Numbered from the stretch's first letter, positions 8,644-17,817 are shown. The stretch: 38,028 nt of DNA from JAVVEW01 sp032251045 (GCA_032251045.1 JAVVEW010000023.1:1-38028); one strand, 5' to 3'. The notes: generated by a model from the letters alone, not told the origin. Made by a program: numbers and translations.

Positions 8644-9609
8644 CTAAACAGATGCCGGTACGTCTTTCTGCAAGCCTTTCGGCAATGAAAACACGACTTT
8701 TTCTTCAATACCCTGGTTTTCACTAACGGTCTGTCCACCCCAGGCTTGTAGTTGGGCAATGACTTGCTGAACCAAAATCTCCGGGGCCGAAGCACCGGCG
8801 GTCACACCTACCGAATGCGCATTGTCAAACCAATCCTGCTGCATATCGGTGGCGGTATCGATAAGATAGGCGGGTTTGCCCAATTGCTCGGCTATTTCCC
8901 GCAAGCGGTTGGAGTTGGAGCTGTTCGGCGATCCAACCACCAGAATGATATCGGTTTTTTCGGCCAGATCGTGCACCGCGTCCTGACGATTTTGGGTCGC
9001 GTAACAAATATCGTCTTTCTTTTGCTCCTGAATAGACTTGAAACGATCTCTCAAAGCATCGACCATCACCTTGGTATCGGTCATCGATAATGTGGTTTGC
9101 GTGACATAAGCCAAATCATGGGGGTTTTTAACCTCAAGGCGCTGGACATCCTCGGGTGTTTCCACCAAATAAATACCCCCTTCCCCATTGCCTTGCTGAT
9201 ATTGCCCCATGGTGCCTTCCACTTCAGGATGGCCAGCATGGCCAATCAGAATGACCTCCCGGCCAATATTGGCATGTTTAGCCACCTGCATATGAACCCG
9301 GGTCACCAGTGGACAGGTCGCATCGAAAATCTTCAGCTCACGCGCCTTAGCCTCCTCCTGAACCTGCTTGGAAACACCATGGGCGCTGAAAATCAACGTC
9401 GCGCCCATCGGCACGTCATTGACATCCTCGATAAAAATCGCACCCTTAGCTTTCAGGCCATCAACCACAGTCCGGTTATGCACCACTTCATGGCGCACAT
9501 AAATAGGCGGGCCAAAAGCATCCAGCGCCTGCTCGACAATCTCGATGGCCCGGTCAACACCGGCACAAAAACCCCGTGGATTCGCTAATATAATTTGCAT
9601 ATTTTTCAC
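8644..9609 (-). CDS. ispH: 4-hydroxy-3-methylbut-2-enyl diphosphate reductase
   Basis: Last enzyme of the methylerythritol phosphate pathway; reduces HMBPP to isopentenyl and dimethylallyl diphosphate with an iron-sulfur cluster. The 321-residue protein shows the three cluster cysteines in PRGFCAGV (C15), FDATCPLV and DDICYATQN, and the substrate-binding SPNSSNSNRL. The next gene upstream, rraA, overlaps its start by 4 bp. Confidence 0.97.
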   Translation of the reverse strand: MKNMQIILANPRGFCAGVDRAIEIVEQALDAFGPPIYVRHEVVHNRTVVDGLKAKGAIFIEDVNDVPMGATLIFSAHGVSKQVQEEAKARELKIFDATCPLVTRVHMQVAKHANIGREVILIGHAGHPEVEGTMGQYQQGNGEGGIYLVETPEDVQRLEVKNPHDLAYVTQTTLSMTDTKVMVDALRDRFKSIQEQKKDDICYATQNRQDAVHDLAEKTDIILVVGSPNSSNSNRLREIAEQLGKPAYLIDTATDMQQDWFDNAHSVGVTAGASAPEILVQQVIAQLQAWGGQTVSENQGIEEKVVFSLPKGLQKDVPASV

Positions 9610-10103
9610 TCTGTTGCGTTACTAAGCTCTGCTTCCGAGACCAACAAACCATCGGTATCGGCATATAAATAATGACCTGCACGAAACTGGATATTGGCAA
9701 AGGTCACGGGCACGCCGCGTTCTCCATCCCCTTTATTGACGCTGTACAAGGGGTGACTTTGCAAGGCCAGAAGGGCAATCGGCAAGGACTTTAAGCGCAC
9801 GCTATCGCGCACGCAGCCATAAACAATCAGCCCTTCCCAGCCTTGCGCTACCGCCTGCTGTACCAACTGCCAGCCCAGCAGTGCGCAGCGGTGCGAGCCT
9901 CCGCCATCGATTACCAATACCCTGCCACAGCCAGCCTCGGCTAAAGTCTGCGCAATCAAGCCATGGTCTTCAAACAGCTTCAAGGTCTGTATTTGACCGG
10001 AAAAAGCCGTGGTCGCGCCATAATTGCTGAAGACCGGTTCAGCGATTTGGACATGCCCTGAGCTGGCATGACAATCGCATAATCGCGCCGTGGTAAAATT
10101 CAT
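9606..10103 (-). CDS. rraA: RraA family protein, regulator of ribonuclease E activity
   Basis: From the chosen ATG this is 165 residues, close to the 161 of E. coli RraA, which binds RNase E and inhibits RNA decay. The fold's conserved stretch VIDGGGSHRCALLG and the YGCVRDS segment are present. Some RraA-like proteins act as aldolases on 4-hydroxy-4-methyl-2-oxoglutarate, so the biochemical role is not settled by sequence. The start is set at MNFTTARL because AAGGAGG stands 6-7 bases before it; an upstream extension to 10157 is unlikely. It overlaps ispH by 4 bp. Confidence 0.88.
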   Translation of the reverse strand: MNFTTARLCDCHASSGHVQIAEPVFSNYGATTAFSGQIQTLKLFEDHGLIAQTLAEAGCGRVLVIDGGGSHRCALLGWQLVQQAVAQGWEGLIVYGCVRDSVRLKSLPIALLALQSHPLYSVNKGDGERGVPVTFANIQFRAGHYLYADTDGLLVSEAELSNATE

Positions 10104-10237
10104 GCCGCCCTCCTTATCATGGCTTGCCCGAGGCCTCTTGCAACCGCCCGCTCTCAACCCAAGCTTAAGCCCTCACTATAACGCTGCATGGCCATGACTG
10201 TCATCCATACAGGCTTTATACATCTTTCAGGGCTACT

Positions 10238-11578
10238 TTACAGATAACGCGCTAACAAACCATGATCGGCCGCGACCGCCGGCGCCGGAATTCTGACCTG
10301 ATAACCGCCGCCCGGCGCCACTGTCATCGGCTGCCCGGACAAATCCTGCATGGCCTCAACGGTCATATCCTGATTACCCACTGGCAAAATCATTTCCAGA
10401 CGATCACCGACGCTGATTTTATTCTTCACCGCGATTTCGGCCCAACCGGTCGCCGCGTCATACGCCATGATCTCGCCACAAAACTGCTGCTGATGGCTTT
10501 TTGAGTAGCCGGTCAGGTAATTCTGATAATCCTGACTATTATGACGCTGGTAAAAACCACCGGTGTAGCCACGGTTAGCCAGATTTTCCAGCACGCCCAG
10601 TAATTCCGGCTGAAAAGGCCGGCCCGCCAGCGCGTCATCGATAGCCTGACGATACACCTGCGCGGTGCGGGCGACATAGTAATGCGATTTGGTTCGACCT
10701 TCGATTTTCAAACTGTTCACGCCCATGGCAACCAAGCGATGCACATGCTCGACAGCGCGCAAATCCTTGGAATTCATGATGTAGGTGCCGTTTTCATCTT
10801 CCATCACTGGCATCAGCTCACCTGGGCGGTTTTCCTCCTCCAGAAAATACACCTCATCGGCCAACGGATGACGCTCACCGCCGCCACAGCCGGCATTTTG
10901 CAAATCCACGACCGACAGTGGCGCACTCTTAGGAACATAATCACCTTCGGCGGTTTCCTGAGCGGGCACGGTGTCATATTTCCAGCGGCACGCGTTGGTG
11001 CAAGTGCCCTGATTGGGATCGCGATGATTAAAATAGCCTGACAACAAACAGCGCCCCGAATAGGCGATACATAACGCCCCATGCACAAACACTTCCAGCT
11101 CCAGGTCTGGACACTGCTGGCGAATTTCCTCGATTTCGGTCAAGGATAATTCCCGCGACAAGATGATCCGCTCGATGCCTTGCCGTTGCCAAAATCTGGC
11201 CGCCGCATAATTGACCGTATTGGCCTGTACCGATAAATGAATACTTAACTCCGGCCAGCGTTCCTTGGTCATCATGATCAGCCCCGGGTCGGCCATAATC
11301 AACGCATCAGGCTGCATGGCAACAATAGGCGCCAAGTCATCCAGATAGGTCTTGATTTTGCTGTTATGGGGGATGACATTGGCCGCCAGATAGAACTTTT
11401 TGCCCTGCCGATGCGCCTCGGCAATACCAATGCCAAGATTATCCAGCAGAAAATCATTATTACGCACCCTCAGGCTGTAACGCGGCAAACCGGCGTAAAC
11501 CGCATCGGCGCCAAACGCATAGGCATAACGCATATTTTTCAAAGTACCGGCAGGCGATAATAATTCAACTTTACTCAT
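10238..11578 (-). CDS. trhP: tRNA U34 hydroxylation protein TrhP (peptidase U32 family)
   Basis: A 446-residue U32-family protein of the YegQ/TrhP type. In E. coli, TrhP supports prephenate-dependent hydroxylation of uridine 34, the first step to the cmo5U wobble modification. The start MSKVELLSPAGTLKNMRYAYAFGADAVYAG is characteristic. The family signature is seen in EVFVHGALCIAYSGRCLLSGY, and the downstream cysteines in NQGTCTNACRW would complete an iron-sulfur site. The C-terminal domain includes KIEGRTKSHYY. It is a single gene, separated from rraA by 134 bp and from the divergent two-component genes by 273 bp. Confidence 0.92.
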   Translation of the reverse strand: MSKVELLSPAGTLKNMRYAYAFGADAVYAGLPRYSLRVRNNDFLLDNLGIGIAEAHRQGKKFYLAANVIPHNSKIKTYLDDLAPIVAMQPDALIMADPGLIMMTKERWPELSIHLSVQANTVNYAAARFWQRQGIERIILSRELSLTEIEEIRQQCPDLELEVFVHGALCIAYSGRCLLSGYFNHRDPNQGTCTNACRWKYDTVPAQETAEGDYVPKSAPLSVVDLQNAGCGGGERHPLADEVYFLEEENRPGELMPVMEDENGTYIMNSKDLRAVEHVHRLVAMGVNSLKIEGRTKSHYYVARTAQVYRQAIDDALAGRPFQPELLGVLENLANRGYTGGFYQRHNSQDYQNYLTGYSKSHQQQFCGEIMAYDAATGWAEIAVKNKISVGDRLEMILPVGNQDMTVEAMQDLSGQPMTVAPGGGYQVRIPAPAVAADHGLLARYL

Positions 11579-11774
11579 AAACTTGCGACAATAGAGGTTA
11601 AAAATTCGGCAACACCAACAATTCTGACTATTTTACTAGGTAAAACGATTCTCGCGTAATTTTGTTGACCACAACGGCCGTTACCCACCTTAGGTCAACA
11701 TGCATGATAAGGTGCGCGCAGGAGCCGACTAAGGCCTTTTGCCAGGTCAAATTGACAAACATCAAGGCAGGCCC

Positions 11775-11803
11775 TTGACAACATGAGCGCGTCGTACTGT
11801 TAT
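11775..11803 (+). promoter_or_regulatory. Candidate sigma70 promoter of the two-component operon
   Basis: TTGACA (11775-11780) is a perfect -35 box. A 17-base spacer leads to TGTTAT (11798-11803), a 4/6 match to the -10 consensus; TATGAT at 11801-11806 is a better hexamer but gives a 20-base spacer. Located 50-75 bases before the response-regulator start. Confidence 0.4.
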
Positions 11804-11851
11804 GATTGACGCTCACTAAACAAATCAGCGCTTTTCAGGAACGAAACATTC

Positions 11852-12511
11852 ATGCGTTTGCTACTGGTTGAAGATGATGAAATCCTTGGCGATGGCCTGA
11901 AAGCAGGACTGGCCATGGAAGGTTATGCGGTTGACTGGATTACCGATGGCCGTCAGGCGGAACTGGTCTTGGCAACCCATACCTATCAGCTTATTGTGTT
12001 GGACTTAAACCTGCCCGGTGCTTCCGGCCTGGAAATTCTCGGCAATCTGCGCAGACGTAAGGATGAGACCCCGGTGCTGGTATTAACCGCCCGTGATACG
12101 GTGGCGGACAGAGTTGCCGGACTGGACAGCGGCGCGGATGATTTCGTGGTCAAGCCGTTTGACCTGTCTGAAGTCTGCGCCCGGTTACGCGCCCTGAGCC
12201 GCCGTCAGGCCGGTCGCGGCGCGCCACTGCTGGAACATCGAGGCATCGTGCTGGATCCGGCAGCGCATACTGTGGCCTGCAACGGCCAGCGCGTTGATCT
12301 GGCGCTGAAGGAATTTGCCATTTTGCACTTTCTGCTCAGCCATATCGGCAAAGTGGTTTCCCGGGCGCAAATTGAACAAGCCTTATACGCCTGGGATTCA
12401 GAAGTCGAAAGCAATACCATCGAGGTGCATATCCATCACCTGCGCAAAAAACTGGACCAACGTTTCATTCGCACTGTGCGCGGTGTCGGCTACATCATCG
12501 ACGAACACTGA
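11852..12511 (+). CDS. OmpR/PhoB family response regulator (QseB/PmrA-like)
   Basis: A 219-residue transcription factor: receiver domain at about 1-115 with the acidic pocket EDD (residues 7-9), phospho-acceptor D51 in VLDLNLPG and the conserved lysine in VVKPFDL; then a winged-helix DNA-binding domain (about 125-218) ending VRGVGYIID. The pattern is that of the QseB/PmrA/TctD branch. Its stop overlaps the kinase start by one base (TGATG), so the pair is translationally coupled. The regulon is unknown. Confidence 0.94.
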   Translation: MRLLLVEDDEILGDGLKAGLAMEGYAVDWITDGRQAELVLATHTYQLIVLDLNLPGASGLEILGNLRRRKDETPVLVLTARDTVADRVAGLDSGADDFVVKPFDLSEVCARLRALSRRQAGRGAPLLEHRGIVLDPAAHTVACNGQRVDLALKEFAILHFLLSHIGKVVSRAQIEQALYAWDSEVESNTIEVHIHHLRKKLDQRFIRTVRGVGYIIDEH

Positions 12512-13890
12512 TGCAACTGTCCCTGAAAAGTCTGTTATTGTTCGCGCTACTGTCCGCCAGTAGCCTGGTCTGGGCGATCACCGCGCATTTAAGTTACAAA
12601 GTCACCCGCGATGAAGTGGTGAAACTGTTCAATGCCGAACTGGAACAATCCGCTCATGTGCTGTATGCGTTGGTACGCCGCCTGCCAACCGACAACCCGT
12701 CCCTGCTCACTCCGCCGGAACAGTTGGCGCGAGTATTACCGGAAGCGCCGGAAGGCGTCACGTTCCCGAAAAAAATCGCTTTTCAGCTGATTCACAAACA
12801 AAGCGGCTTACTGTTACGCTCGCGCACTGCGCCTGAACAAGCCTTTTCCGACCAGCATAACGGCTTCGCCAAGGTCAAGGTGGACGGTCACAAATGGCAT
12901 ATCTTCAGCCTGTCACAAAAAGACAACCCGTTTATCGTGCATGTTGGCCAACGCGCCAACGCCAGACGCCAGCTCAAAGACGAAATCGCAGCGCACCTGA
13001 TGCGGCCATTATTGCTCAGCCTGCCATTTCTGGGCGCGATTATCTGGCTGATCGTCGGTTACAGCCTGAAACCTGTCACCAAGCTGGCTCGGCAGTTGGC
13101 ACTGCGCGAAGCCCATTATCTGAAACCCCTGCCAACCCAGCGCCTACCCAGTGAAATTGTTCCAGTGGTCAAACAAATCAATCTGCTGTTCGCGCAACTA
13201 GAGCAAGCATTTGAAGCGGAGCGGCGCTTCACCGCAGATGCCGCACATGAATTGAAAACACCACTAGCCGGCCTGCTCACCCAGGTGCAGGTCGCCTTGC
13301 GCACCAGTGATGATGACGTTCGCCAACAGGCATTAACGCGCATCGAACAGGCGGTGAAACGGATGACCACGCTGGTTCAACAACTGCTGACGTTTTCGCG
13401 CATTGAATCCGACCCCGGTTATCTCCAGCAGCAGCCTATCGACCTCAGCCTTGAAATCATTCAGGTGATTACCGAACTGGAACCGGAGGCGCGCAAGAAA
13501 AACATTGCGCTCAGTTTCGAACAACACCACAGCCAGCCCGTGGTCGCCAACAGTATCCTGATTCAAATTTTGCTGCGCAACCTTTTGGATAACGCGATTA
13601 AATATACGCCGCCCGACGGTGAAGTCATGATCAGCCTAAAGCAAGCAGACACCCTGGAGTTGAGCGTTGCCGACTCGGGCACGGGGATCGACCAAGCATT
13701 GCACAACACCATTTGCCAACGCTTTTATCGCGGCGTTGAAACCGCCAATAAAGTTGCGGGCAGCGGCCTTGGGCTATCCATGGTCAAACGCATTGCCACC
13801 CTGCATCATGCTAACCTGACCTTTCAGCGCGCCGAACCATTGGGCGGACTTGAAGTCAGGGTGACCTTTCCGATTCACTCAACCTTCTAA
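12511..13890 (+). CDS. Sensor histidine kinase (QseC-like)
   Basis: A 459-residue inner-membrane kinase partner of the preceding regulator. Membrane helices are at about 7-27 and 166-184, enclosing a periplasmic sensor domain of roughly 135 residues. A HAMP-like linker follows, then the phospho-acceptor H246 in AAHELKTPLAGL, and the ATPase domain with N box NLLDNAIKYT, G1 box DSGTGI and G2 box GSGLGLSM. All catalytic motifs are intact. The signal is not readable from the sensor sequence. Confidence 0.93.
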   Translation: MQLSLKSLLLFALLSASSLVWAITAHLSYKVTRDEVVKLFNAELEQSAHVLYALVRRLPTDNPSLLTPPEQLARVLPEAPEGVTFPKKIAFQLIHKQSGLLLRSRTAPEQAFSDQHNGFAKVKVDGHKWHIFSLSQKDNPFIVHVGQRANARRQLKDEIAAHLMRPLLLSLPFLGAIIWLIVGYSLKPVTKLARQLALREAHYLKPLPTQRLPSEIVPVVKQINLLFAQLEQAFEAERRFTADAAHELKTPLAGLLTQVQVALRTSDDDVRQQALTRIEQAVKRMTTLVQQLLTFSRIESDPGYLQQQPIDLSLEIIQVITELEPEARKKNIALSFEQHHSQPVVANSILIQILLRNLLDNAIKYTPPDGEVMISLKQADTLELSVADSGTGIDQALHNTICQRFYRGVETANKVAGSGLGLSMVKRIATLHHANLTFQRAEPLGGLEVRVTFPIHSTF

Positions 13891-13908
13891 AACGGACTAA
13901 AACGCGTT

Positions 13909-14475
13909 ATGAGCGGCATACAACTGTTCGCGGGCCTAGGCAATCCCGGCAAAAACTACGACACTACCCGGCATAATGCCGGCTTCTGGTGGCTTGATAC
14001 GCTGGCCGCACAACACGCCATTCATTTCAAAGCCGAGGCCAAATTTTTTGGCGCCCTGGCTAAACACGATTCCACCTGGCTGCTGAAACCTGCCACCTAC
14101 ATGAATGCCAGTGGCCGCGCCGTGGCGGCACTGGCACAGTTTTACAAAATCCCCGCCACACAAATTTTGATCATTCACGATGAACTGGACTTGCCTCCCG
14201 GCGTCTGTAAACTCAAAAAAGGGGGCGGCCATGGCGGGCACAACGGCTTAAAAAACATTGCCGCACAATTAGGCAGTAACGATTTCTGGCGCCTGCGTCT
14301 GGGCATAGGCCACCCCGGCGACCGCAACCAGGTGGTGAATTATGTACTGCACCCTCCCGGTAAAGCCGACCGGGCACAGATTGATACCGCCATAGCCGAC
14401 AGCACACCGTTGTTCAATGCCTTGTTACAAGGTCAATTTGACCAGGCCATGCAGACGTTACATAGCAAAAACTAG
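13909..14475 (+). CDS. pth: Peptidyl-tRNA hydrolase
   Basis: Cleaves peptidyl-tRNA released by stalled ribosomes and recycles the tRNA. The 188-residue protein has the signature GLGNPGKNYDTTRHN near its N-terminus with catalytic histidine 22, the substrate-binding YMNASG, and the GGHGGHNGLK loop. The usual partners (rplY, ychF) are not adjacent; here it follows the two-component genes by 18 bp. Confidence 0.96.
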   Translation: MSGIQLFAGLGNPGKNYDTTRHNAGFWWLDTLAAQHAIHFKAEAKFFGALAKHDSTWLLKPATYMNASGRAVAALAQFYKIPATQILIIHDELDLPPGVCKLKKGGGHGGHNGLKNIAAQLGSNDFWRLRLGIGHPGDRNQVVNYVLHPPGKADRAQIDTAIADSTPLFNALLQGQFDQAMQTLHSKN

Positions 14476-14670
14476 CCATCCGCCCGACCCTGCGAAAGGC
14501 GGAAGAGAAACCATGGCGCTACATCCGTATCCAAAATGTATGTTCCGATTGGGTAGGACAGCCGTTGTTCAGTGACCGACTACTGTAAATTTACCCTGGC
14601 TGGTCGTTTCATGCCTGAGCGCAAAACTTCGAGCGTCCGGGGCAATTTTCCGTTTTCACCAACCCATGTC

Positions 14671-15483
14671 ATGACACTGCAACGCAAAAACTCGCTGATT
14701 GACCGCATCAACCATTCCACAGCGCTCGGCCTTTTGTTGACGCTGATTGTGGTTGGTTTCATGCTGTTTTTCGCCGCCAATAACACCCAGGCCCTGGTTA
14801 ATCTGCCGGGGCTGTTTATAGTCATTTTCGGCACCCTGGCCGCGACCCTGCTCAGCTATCCGATGCGCGACATCCGGCAAGGACTGAAATCGGTTCGCGC
14901 CGTCTTCTTTTACGAAACCCTGAATCCGCAACGCGCCGCCGATGAAGTGGTCAATGTCGCACGCATGTGGCTCAACCGGGATTTTGTCGCCATCGAAAAC
15001 CTGATTGGTTCCATCAACAATCCCTATCTGAAAACCGGTTTTCAGCTCATTGTCGATCAAACCCCCACCGAAGATATTTTATCCTTGCTGCGCTGGCGTA
15101 TCGCCAGGTTGCGCGCCAAGGAACGCGCCGAAGCCAATATCTTTCACAGCATGGCCAGTTTCGCGCCGGCGTTTGGCATGTTGGGTACGCTGGTGGGCCT
15201 GATCAACATGCTGCAAATCCTCGAAGCCAAAGCCATGAGCGCGATTACCTACAACATGGGCGTGGCACTGATCACCACCTTTTACGGCCTGGTACTGGCC
15301 AATCTGGTGTTCACGCCCATTGCCGTAAAACTGGAAAGACGCACCGAACAACGCATCATGATCATGAGCATGGTCATGGAAGGCATTACCCTGATTGCCG
15401 AACGGCGCAGCCCATCGTTTATCCGCGAAACACTGCGCTCGTTCATGGCGCATTATGACAACGAACTCAAATTCGATGACTGA
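14671..15483 (+). CDS. MotA-like proton channel protein
   Basis: From the chosen ATG the protein has 270 residues and four predicted membrane segments (about 18-35, 44-62, 155-178, 190-215) with a large cytoplasmic loop between the second and third, the MotA/PomA arrangement. NLPGLFIVIFGTLAATLLSYP resembles PomA, and SFAPAFGMLGTLVGLI is the conserved third helix. A GTG at 14572 and ATG at 14611 are in frame but would add a polar leader; no start has an obvious Shine-Dalgarno sequence. It overlaps the MotB-like gene by 8 bp. No flagellar or chemotaxis gene is nearby, so it may energise something other than a flagellum. Confidence 0.85.
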   Translation: MTLQRKNSLIDRINHSTALGLLLTLIVVGFMLFFAANNTQALVNLPGLFIVIFGTLAATLLSYPMRDIRQGLKSVRAVFFYETLNPQRAADEVVNVARMWLNRDFVAIENLIGSINNPYLKTGFQLIVDQTPTEDILSLLRWRIARLRAKERAEANIFHSMASFAPAFGMLGTLVGLINMLQILEAKAMSAITYNMGVALITTFYGLVLANLVFTPIAVKLERRTEQRIMIMSMVMEGITLIAERRSPSFIRETLRSFMAHYDNELKFDD

Positions 15484-16318
15484 TAAAAATCCGTTTCGAT
15501 CACTGATGGCCACTCAGGCGCTGGAAGAAATTCTCAATGACAGCGGCCAACCCCGGCAAAACTGGGTGCTGTCTTATCTGGATGTGTTCGTACTGATGCT
15601 GATGTTGATTGTCACTTTACTATCGCTCAGCGAATTCACCGACTCGGCAGCGCGCAGCCAACAAACCCAACAGCAACCATCGGCGCCGTCCACGCCCCCC
15701 ATCACAGCGCCTGAACCGGAAAAACCGCTACCCATTGTTAAATTACCTCCCGTTGCGGCAACGCCAGCGCCTAAGGCGCCACCTGAAGTGCGCCCCGCAC
15801 CGTTGCCACAACAGCCGCCACCCGCAGACAGCCTGCCACCGGCACAACCTGTCATCGAGGCGCTGCCGCTGGATTTGACCGAACGGGTACGCAACTTCCT
15901 GCGGCAGCTGGGTCTGGACGAGCAAATCACGGTTCAGATGAACCAGGATTACGCGCAACTGGAAATTCAAGATCACATCCTGTTTGCCTCATCGCAATCA
16001 GCATTAACAGAGTCCGGCATGGCACTGCTGGACAACATTGCTCCCTTACTGCAGAAAAGCAGCGGCCTGATCCTGATTGAAGGCCACACCGACAACCGCC
16101 CCATCAAGACTCTGCAATTCCCCTCCAACTGGGAGCTTGGTTCGGCCCGCGCCACCGAAGTGCTGCGCTATCTGACCACCCAAGGCCTATCCGGTGATCG
16201 TATGCGCGCCATTACTTATGGCGACACTCAGCCGGTGGCGAGCAACGACACCGCCACCGGACGCCAGCAAAATCGTCGGGTCAGTATCCTGGTTAAACTG
16301 GCGCCGGAAGCTTTCTAG
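15476..16318 (+). CDS. MotB-like protein with proline-rich linker and OmpA domain
   Basis: A 280-residue single-pass membrane protein. A short cytoplasmic N-terminus is followed by a membrane helix (about 33-52) that carries aspartate 36, the position of the proton-binding residue of MotB/PomB. A very proline-rich linker spans about 68-129, and an OmpA/MotB peptidoglycan-binding domain spans about 160-275 with GHTD (203-206), the NWELGSARA segment and NRRV. It is the natural partner of the overlapping MotA-like gene. The long Pro/Ala linker differs from the usual MotB plug and helix. The start is set by the 8-bp overlap ATGACTGA. Confidence 0.87.
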   Translation: MTDKNPFRSLMATQALEEILNDSGQPRQNWVLSYLDVFVLMLMLIVTLLSLSEFTDSAARSQQTQQQPSAPSTPPITAPEPEKPLPIVKLPPVAATPAPKAPPEVRPAPLPQQPPPADSLPPAQPVIEALPLDLTERVRNFLRQLGLDEQITVQMNQDYAQLEIQDHILFASSQSALTESGMALLDNIAPLLQKSSGLILIEGHTDNRPIKTLQFPSNWELGSARATEVLRYLTTQGLSGDRMRAITYGDTQPVASNDTATGRQQNRRVSILVKLAPEAF

Positions 16319-16319
16319 C

Positions 16320-17525
16320 GTGCGTCGGTCAGGAACATGGCTGCTAGCCTGCTTAACGCTGGCCACAGGTAGCGCCTTTGCCGAGCCCTTGTTCAGCCAG
16401 CGCTGGTTCAGCCTGCAAACCGATGCCGCGACTATTTGTACCGACCACCAACAAGGCCACTTACCGGCCACGCAATTACGCGCCATCATTGACCACTATG
16501 AAGCCAATACTCCGACACTGCGCCAGCGTGCGGTTGCCTATTTAACCCGGCACAGCCACCCGGACTGGCAAGCGTTGCTGGCCGAACACAGCCAGGACTG
16601 CCGGCAACAAGGGCAAGGCCCGTTATGCCGCCTGACCGCTTATTGGCAAGGCGACCTGGACACCGCACTGCGGGTGCTGGCGTTGTTTTATGACACCAAA
16701 ACCGCGATCAAACAAGCCGAAACACCTGATACCCCCCGCTTTCAGCGTCATCATGTGCGCCTTTTTGAAAAGGCCCTGCGTAAGCTTCCGCCCTTTATGC
16801 GCGACTTTATCACCCGCGCCCGTCCGATTCGAAACCTGGCTGATGTACTCGATCAACACAACATTGAAGGCCCAACACGCACCCTGATTCAGGAAGCGTT
16901 CCCCCATGACCTGGACAGCTGGGTTTGGGAAGACGATACCTTACCGTTAAGCCTGACACCCGGCGAAGGCTTTCACGGCAATGTCGTGGCGCAAGTGTTC
17001 AGCGGCAGCAACCGTATTGTGTTTACCCTGAAAAATTTTGACCAGGCCATGGCCGGCAATTACTGGAAAGACATTGGCCTGAATTATCTGGTCGATTTTC
17101 GCCTACCGCTGGTCATTCATGAGCTAGGCCATGTCATCGATAACTTTCACTTCTGGGATGGCGATCAAACCTTGTACTTTTTTTTCTGGTATCACAAAGT
17201 CTCCAACGACATTGTCTTCATGCGCCAAATCAAACACGCCACTTTAGGACTATGGCCATCGCGCTGGTTTGAGGCATTTGAATATCTTTGGGAAGTTAAC
17301 AACGGCCGCTATAACGGCAAAATCAATGAAAAAATGGCCGAACTGTTTGCGCAATACATGCTCATGCCCGACACCCTGCGCGAACTTTCTCCTGCCGCCT
17401 ACCACTGGCTGCGCGAAGCTATTTTTCAAGGCATTGAATATCAAGGCTACCGCCATTGCTCCACACCGCTTACCCGCCCCTTAGGTTTCTGGCAACGCCT
17501 GATTGCCCGACCCTTAGGTCGCTGA
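16320..17525 (+). CDS. Exported HELGH zincin-like protein of unknown function
   Basis: I do not recognise a named family. Starting at GTG 16320, directly after the motB-like stop, the 401-residue protein has a clean signal peptide (MRR, hydrophobic core, GSAFA with cleavage expected after residue 21). The mature part contains HELGH at residues 267-271, the HExxH zinc motif, and a later helix EKMAELFAQYMLMP whose glutamate 341 could be the third ligand as in gluzincins. Four or more cysteines (40, 94, 103, 380) could form disulfides. The start was chosen because the longer reading runs through motB in another frame and has no signal peptide. A secreted protease acting at the envelope is inferred; the target is unknown. 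Confidence 0.75.
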   Translation: MRRSGTWLLACLTLATGSAFAEPLFSQRWFSLQTDAATICTDHQQGHLPATQLRAIIDHYEANTPTLRQRAVAYLTRHSHPDWQALLAEHSQDCRQQGQGPLCRLTAYWQGDLDTALRVLALFYDTKTAIKQAETPDTPRFQRHHVRLFEKALRKLPPFMRDFITRARPIRNLADVLDQHNIEGPTRTLIQEAFPHDLDSWVWEDDTLPLSLTPGEGFHGNVVAQVFSGSNRIVFTLKNFDQAMAGNYWKDIGLNYLVDFRLPLVIHELGHVIDNFHFWDGDQTLYFFFWYHKVSNDIVFMRQIKHATLGLWPSRWFEAFEYLWEVNNGRYNGKINEKMAELFAQYMLMPDTLRELSPAAYHWLREAIFQGIEYQGYRHCSTPLTRPLGFWQRLIARPLGR

Positions 17526-17636
17526 CAAACCAGCCTGACAAAAAACACCCGTCTCTAACAGGCCATAGGCTGTCAACCTGGCATCAATCGACACACTGTT
17601 TATCTTCTGCACGTCACATCGGCCATGCCGGCAATG

Positions 17637-17668
17637 CTCAGTTTGAGCATATTCACTGTGCTTTAGAC
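17637..17668 (+). repeat. Copy 1 of a dispersed intergenic repeat
   Basis: This stretch matches the reverse complement of 25432-25463 at about 30 of 32 positions, with two identical 14-base blocks (CTCAGTTTGAGCAT and ACTGTGCTTTAGAC) separated by a four-base variable centre. CTCAGTTTGAG is itself close to palindromic. The 367-bp gap 17526-17892 contains this copy, the Fur-like site and the receptor promoter; I see no gene in it. Confidence 0.7.
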
Positions 17669-17798
17669 CTTGGAGTGGTCAGCAAAGGCTTCGCCAGCAT
17701 GGATACCATAAGAGCTTAGGCAGATGTATTGACCGCATTCTTTGACCGACATCCCGATGCTGTCGTTGATCTGTGATGAGTGCAGAATATTTAATACA

Positions 17799-17817
17799 AA
17801 TGAGATTGATTCGTATT
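17799..17817 (+). promoter_or_regulatory. Fur-box-like operator of the TonB receptor
   Basis: The 19 bases AATGAGATTGATTCGTATT match the symmetric Fur-type form AATGAGAATCATTCTCATT at 15 positions. They overlap a plausible promoter (TTGATT at 17806-17811 and TATACT at 17827-17832, spacer 15; or TACTCT with spacer 17), about 75-95 bases before the receptor ATG. Iron repression is therefore likely. Confidence 0.55.

Noticed and set aside
16194..16319. N-terminal extension of the zincin-like protein into the motB-like gene.
   Set aside because: It would give a 42-residue overlap in another frame and hide the signal peptide; GTG at 16320 gives a clean signal peptide.
14671..17525. Zorya-type anti-phage system based on the MotAB-like pair.
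   Set aside because: The MotA-like protein lacks the long cytoplasmic tail of ZorA and no ZorC/ZorD/ZorE-like gene is adjacent; the third gene is an exported zincin-like protein.
17626..17776. An open stretch in the plus frame reads HCALDLGVVSKGFA, a TAG stop, then ADVLTAFFDRHP, resembling the DLGxxxKGxA motif of ApbE.
   Set aside because: Half of the apparent motif lies inside the dispersed repeat shared with 25417-25477, the reading has stops, and no other ApbE motif is seen. Chance resemblance is more likely than a pseudogene.
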